DNA from: Streptomyces spectabilis | GTDB lineage: Bacteria > Actinomycetota > Actinomycetes > Streptomycetales > Streptomycetaceae | Direction: 5' to 3' | Length of the DNA: 64,000 nucleotides | Assembly (NCBI RefSeq): GCF_008704795.1 | Contig: NZ_CP023690.1 | Coordinates: 930,001-994,000 of the forward strand | Shown: piece by piece, positions 61,796-64,000 of the stretch | How the letters are laid out: each line of letters opens with the position of its first letter | How positions within the stretch are numbered: position 1 is the first letter of the stretch | Notes under the pieces: model-generated | Database searches by the model: none | The model's input: only the letters and a program-made list of their open reading frames with translations | Told to the model about the DNA's origin: nothing | Made by a program: the position numbers and the translations under genes

Positions 61796-61807
61796 CCGTA
61801 CGTACGG
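61796..61807. promoter_or_regulatory. Palindrome CCGTACGTACGG upstream of the SDR gene
   Basis: A perfect 12-bp palindrome 47 bp before the SDR start codon. Sites of this look are common operators for TetR-type repressors in Streptomyces, but no regulator gene adjoins. Confidence 0.4.
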
Positions 61808-61842
61808 AAAGGAACGAGGGGCAAAGACGAAATCCCATCAGC

Positions 61843-61865
61843 TGCCATAGGGAAGCCCTATGGCA
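61843..61865. promoter_or_regulatory. Perfect 10-bp inverted repeat with 3-nt spacer
   Basis: Arms TGCCATAGGG (61843-61852) and CCCTATGGCA (61856-61865) flank AAG. The modest GC content, position between divergent genes and lack of a U-tract point to an operator rather than a terminator. The protein that binds it is unknown. Confidence 0.5.
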
Positions 61866-62137
61866 TCCCGGCCCGGCCTGCGCCAAGGAGCCCGCACCAA
61901 GGAGCCCCCACGAAAGAGGCACGGAGGCGGCCGCCGGGTTCGGCGGGATCGCCGTCGGTCGGCGTTTCGGCCACTGATCGGCTCAGGGCCGGGCCGTTCG
62001 CCGCACGGGTCGGTGCATCGCGCACGCGGCCCGTGCCGCGCAACGGAGGGAAATCCACCCCGTCTCAAACACGTGTGTTCGAACCTCTGGCGTTCGTCGT
62101 TGTGCCCGGCATCGCCCGTCCGACCCCAACGCCTACC

Positions 62138-62144
62138 AGGAGGT
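62138..62144 (+). promoter_or_regulatory. Consensus RBS fixing a TTG start
   Basis: AGGAGGT lies 6 nt before the TTG at 62151 and decides this unusual start codon for the ABC transporter. Confidence 0.8.
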
Positions 62145-62150
62145 GCGCAG

Positions 62151-64000
62151 TTGACGACGTCCGACTCCACGAACACGAGTGCCACCACACCACCCCCGCC
62201 CCCTCCCCCGGCCGATCTGCGGTTCGAGGCGAAGGACGTGGCGAACCGGCTGGCCGGGATCACCGTGCGCACCGTGGTGCGACGGCTTCCGGCAGCCGTG
62301 TGGTGGACGCTGAAGATGGCCTGGCGGGTGGACCGGCCCGCCGTGCTCCTGCTGGGGGTCTGCCAGCTGGCGGCCGGGGTCGCGCAGGCGGTGGCGCTGG
62401 CCGCGACGGCCCGCGCGATGGGCCCGCTGCTCGGCGGGGCGGACGCCGCGTCGCGCATCGACGCCGCGCTCCCGGCACTCGCGGTGATGGTGGCCGCCGC
62501 CGCCGTGGCCCGGGTGTTCACGGTCCTCGCGGCCTACGGGTCGGGCCGCGTCACGCCGAAGCTGACCACGGAGGCGGACACCCGGTTCGTGGAGACGGTG
62601 TGCCGGGCCGAGCTCACGGCGATGGAGGAACCCGGCTTCCACGACGCCCAGACGGCCGCCAAGGCCGGGGTCCAGCGCACCGCCAACGTGGTCACCGACG
62701 TCCAGCGGTGCATGTCCGCACTCATGCAGATCACCGGCGCCATGGGCGCCCTCACCGTGCTGCACCCCGTCCTGCTGCCGCTGATCGTCCTCGCCGTCGT
62801 CCCGGCCGGGGTCGGCGAGATCGTCGCCGCGCGGATCAGCTACCGCACGCACTACCTGAACATCGGCGACCAGAACGTACGACACATGGTGCGCTGGTGG
62901 GCCACCACACCCAAGCACGCCACCGAGGTCCGCGCGAACGGCATGACGGACTACGTGCGGTACTGGTACGCCGCGATCTCCCGGCGCATGGACGCCCGCA
63001 CCATCGCCGCGGCTCCCCGCACGGCACGCACCGTGCTCGCCGCGTCGGCGGTCGGCGGCCTGTTCCAGACGCTCACCTGGGGCGTCCTCGCCTATCTGGC
63101 GACCCACGGCCACATCGGCCTGGCCGTCGCCGCCACCGCCGTCGTCGGCCTCCGGGCCGTGATCGCCTCGCTGGGGAACGCGGTCAGCTACGCCGCGAAC
63201 GTCCTCAACACCGGCATGTACCTCGAAGACCTGCACAGCTTCCTCGACCGCACCGGACGAGCCGCGCAGCAGCGCGGCACCCGCCTGCCGGACGCGCCCC
63301 GCGAGGTGCGGGTGGACAACGCCTCCTACACCTACCCCTCCAAGGACCGGCCCGCCGTGGACGGCCTGTCCCTGACCCTGACCCGCGGGGAAGTCGTCGC
63401 GGTCGTCGGGGTGAACGGAGCGGGCAAGTCCACCCTCATGAACCTGATCACCGCCGTCACCCTGCCGGACAAGGGCCGCGTCCTGTGGGACGCGGCCGAG
63501 ACCCGCGCACTCGACGCCGACGCCGTGTGGCGGCACACCGGCGTGGTCACCCAGGACTTCGCCAAGTGGCCTCTGCGCGCCCGCGAGAACGTCACCCAGG
63601 GCCAGCCCCGCACCGATCACGACGACCCGGTGTGGGAGGCCGTCGACCAGGTCGGTCTGCGCGAGGCGGTCGACGAGCTGCCGCACGGCCTCGACACCCT
63701 CCTGGCCCGCGAGTACTTCGGCGGCTCGGAGCTCTCCGGCGGCCAGTGGCAGCGCTTCGCCTGCGCCCGCGCCCTCTACCGCAAGCCCGCCGTCCTCATC
63801 CTGGACGAGCCCACCAGCCAGCTCGACGCGCGCGGCGAGCACCAGATCTTCACCGCCCTGCGGCAGCAGCGCCGCGACCGCATCACGGTGATCGTCACGC
63901 ACCGCCTCGACAACACCCGCCTCGCCGACCGCATCCTCGTCCTCGACCACGGCCGCATCGTCGAGCAGGGCACCTTCGACGAACTGCGCGCCACCCCCGG
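62151..64000 (+). CDS. ABC exporter, fused membrane and ATPase domains (3'-truncated by window edge)
   Basis: At least 616 residues. The N-terminus is Ser/Thr-rich with a run of six Pro. A six-helix transmembrane domain follows (about 60-370). The ATPase domain has Walker A G-V-N-G-A-G-K-S near 425, Q-loop in V-T-Q-D-F, signature L-S-G-G-Q-W-Q-R, Walker B V-L-I-L-D-E-P, and H-loop V-T-H-R-L. This half-transporter layout suits export of peptides, lipids or natural products as a homo- or heterodimer. The Q-G-T-F-D-E-L end shows only a few C-terminal residues are missing. The gene beyond the edge might be a partner exporter. Substrate unknown. Confidence 0.92.
   Translation, partial: MTTSDSTNTSATTPPPPPPPADLRFEAKDVANRLAGITVRTVVRRLPAAVWWTLKMAWRVDRPAVLLLGVCQLAAGVAQAVALAATARAMGPLLGGADAASRIDAALPALAVMVAAAAVARVFTVLAAYGSGRVTPKLTTEADTRFVETVCRAELTAMEEPGFHDAQTAAKAGVQRTANVVTDVQRCMSALMQITGAMGALTVLHPVLLPLIVLAVVPAGVGEIVAARISYRTHYLNIGDQNVRHMVRWWATTPKHATEVRANGMTDYVRYWYAAISRRMDARTIAAAPRTARTVLAASAVGGLFQTLTWGVLAYLATHGHIGLAVAATAVVGLRAVIASLGNAVSYAANVLNTGMYLEDLHSFLDRTGRAAQQRGTRLPDAPREVRVDNASYTYPSKDRPAVDGLSLTLTRGEVVAVVGVNGAGKSTLMNLITAVTLPDKGRVLWDAAETRALDADAVWRHTGVVTQDFAKWPLRARENVTQGQPRTDHDDPVWEAVDQVGLREAVDELPHGLDTLLAREYFGGSELSGGQWQRFACARALYRKPAVLILDEPTSQLDARGEHQIFTALRQQRRDRITVIVTHRLDNTRLADRILVLDHGRIVEQGTFDELRATP

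Larger units (their letters stand above)
61750..62150. other. Divergent intergenic region between SDR and ABC transporter
   Basis: About 400 bp with no convincing gene. It holds two palindromic sites (61796-61807 and 61843-61865), an ACACGTGT element at 62069-62076, and a consensus RBS for the ABC gene. The left part is AT-richer than its surroundings, as expected for promoters. Confidence 0.6.

Noticed and set aside
62133..63950. Long minus-strand frame opposite the fused ABC exporter
   Set aside because: It is a shadow. The plus strand has a consensus RBS, a TTG start and all ABC motifs.

Overview
The window is high-GC actinobacterial DNA and most likely comes from Streptomyces. Supporting signs are the strong GC third-position bias, frequent GTG and TTG starts, four-base ATGA/GTGA gene overlaps, DmdR/IdeR-type iron boxes, DasR-type sites in front of a GH19 chitinase, and a blaL/blaA/blaB beta-lactamase locus like the one known from Streptomyces cacaoi. 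No tRNA, rRNA, CRISPR array or insertion sequence was seen.

Region 1 (1-36392) is the right-hand part of a large trans-AT polyketide/non-ribosomal peptide cluster. Two giant genes are read leftward. The first (19586-33736, 4716 aa) starts with a GNAT loading domain and has four KS modules, none with an AT. It overlaps by 4 nt the second (1-19589, at least 6529 aa, running off the left edge), which alternates NRPS modules (C-A-PCP) with KS modules that also lack ATs. The assembly order across the junction is: GNAT-ACP; KS-DH-KR-ACP; KS-KR-ACP; KS0-DH-ACP; KS-ACP; C-A-PCP; KS-DH-KR-cMT-ACP-ACP; KS-ACP; C-A(Gly-like)-PCP; KS-KR-ACP; KS... No AT lies in the window, so a discrete one must be encoded elsewhere. 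A type II thioesterase and an amidase are read divergently from a shared 400-bp region. I do not recognise the product.

Region 2 (36402-38773) holds a GT1-type glycosyltransferase and a secreted GH19 chitinase. The chitinase is preceded by two abutting DasR-like sites and followed by a long hairpin terminator.

Region 3 (38945-43616) is an iron-regulated operon for 2,3-dihydroxybenzoate synthesis and activation, in the order dhbA-dhbC-dhbE-dhbB. The isochorismatase lacks the aryl carrier domain, and no catechol NRPS is present here.

Region 4 (43716-53557) is general accessory content: a zinc-ribbon-like hypothetical protein, a divergent NmrA/LysR pair, a fructosamine-kinase-like protein, a heptad-repeat protein, a 1064-aa SARP-family regulator, and a DrrAB-type ABC exporter preceded by five copies of a heptamer.

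Region 5 (53568-58175) is a beta-lactam response locus. A penicillin-binding protein gene broken by an in-frame TGA follows a lipoprotein class A beta-lactamase (blaL-like). Divergent from these are a LysR regulator (blaA-like) and a cytoplasmic serine beta-lactamase-like protein (blaB-like).

Region 6 (58342-64000) holds a LuxR-type ATPase regulator, a short-chain dehydrogenase, two palindromic sites, and a fused ABC exporter cut by the right edge.
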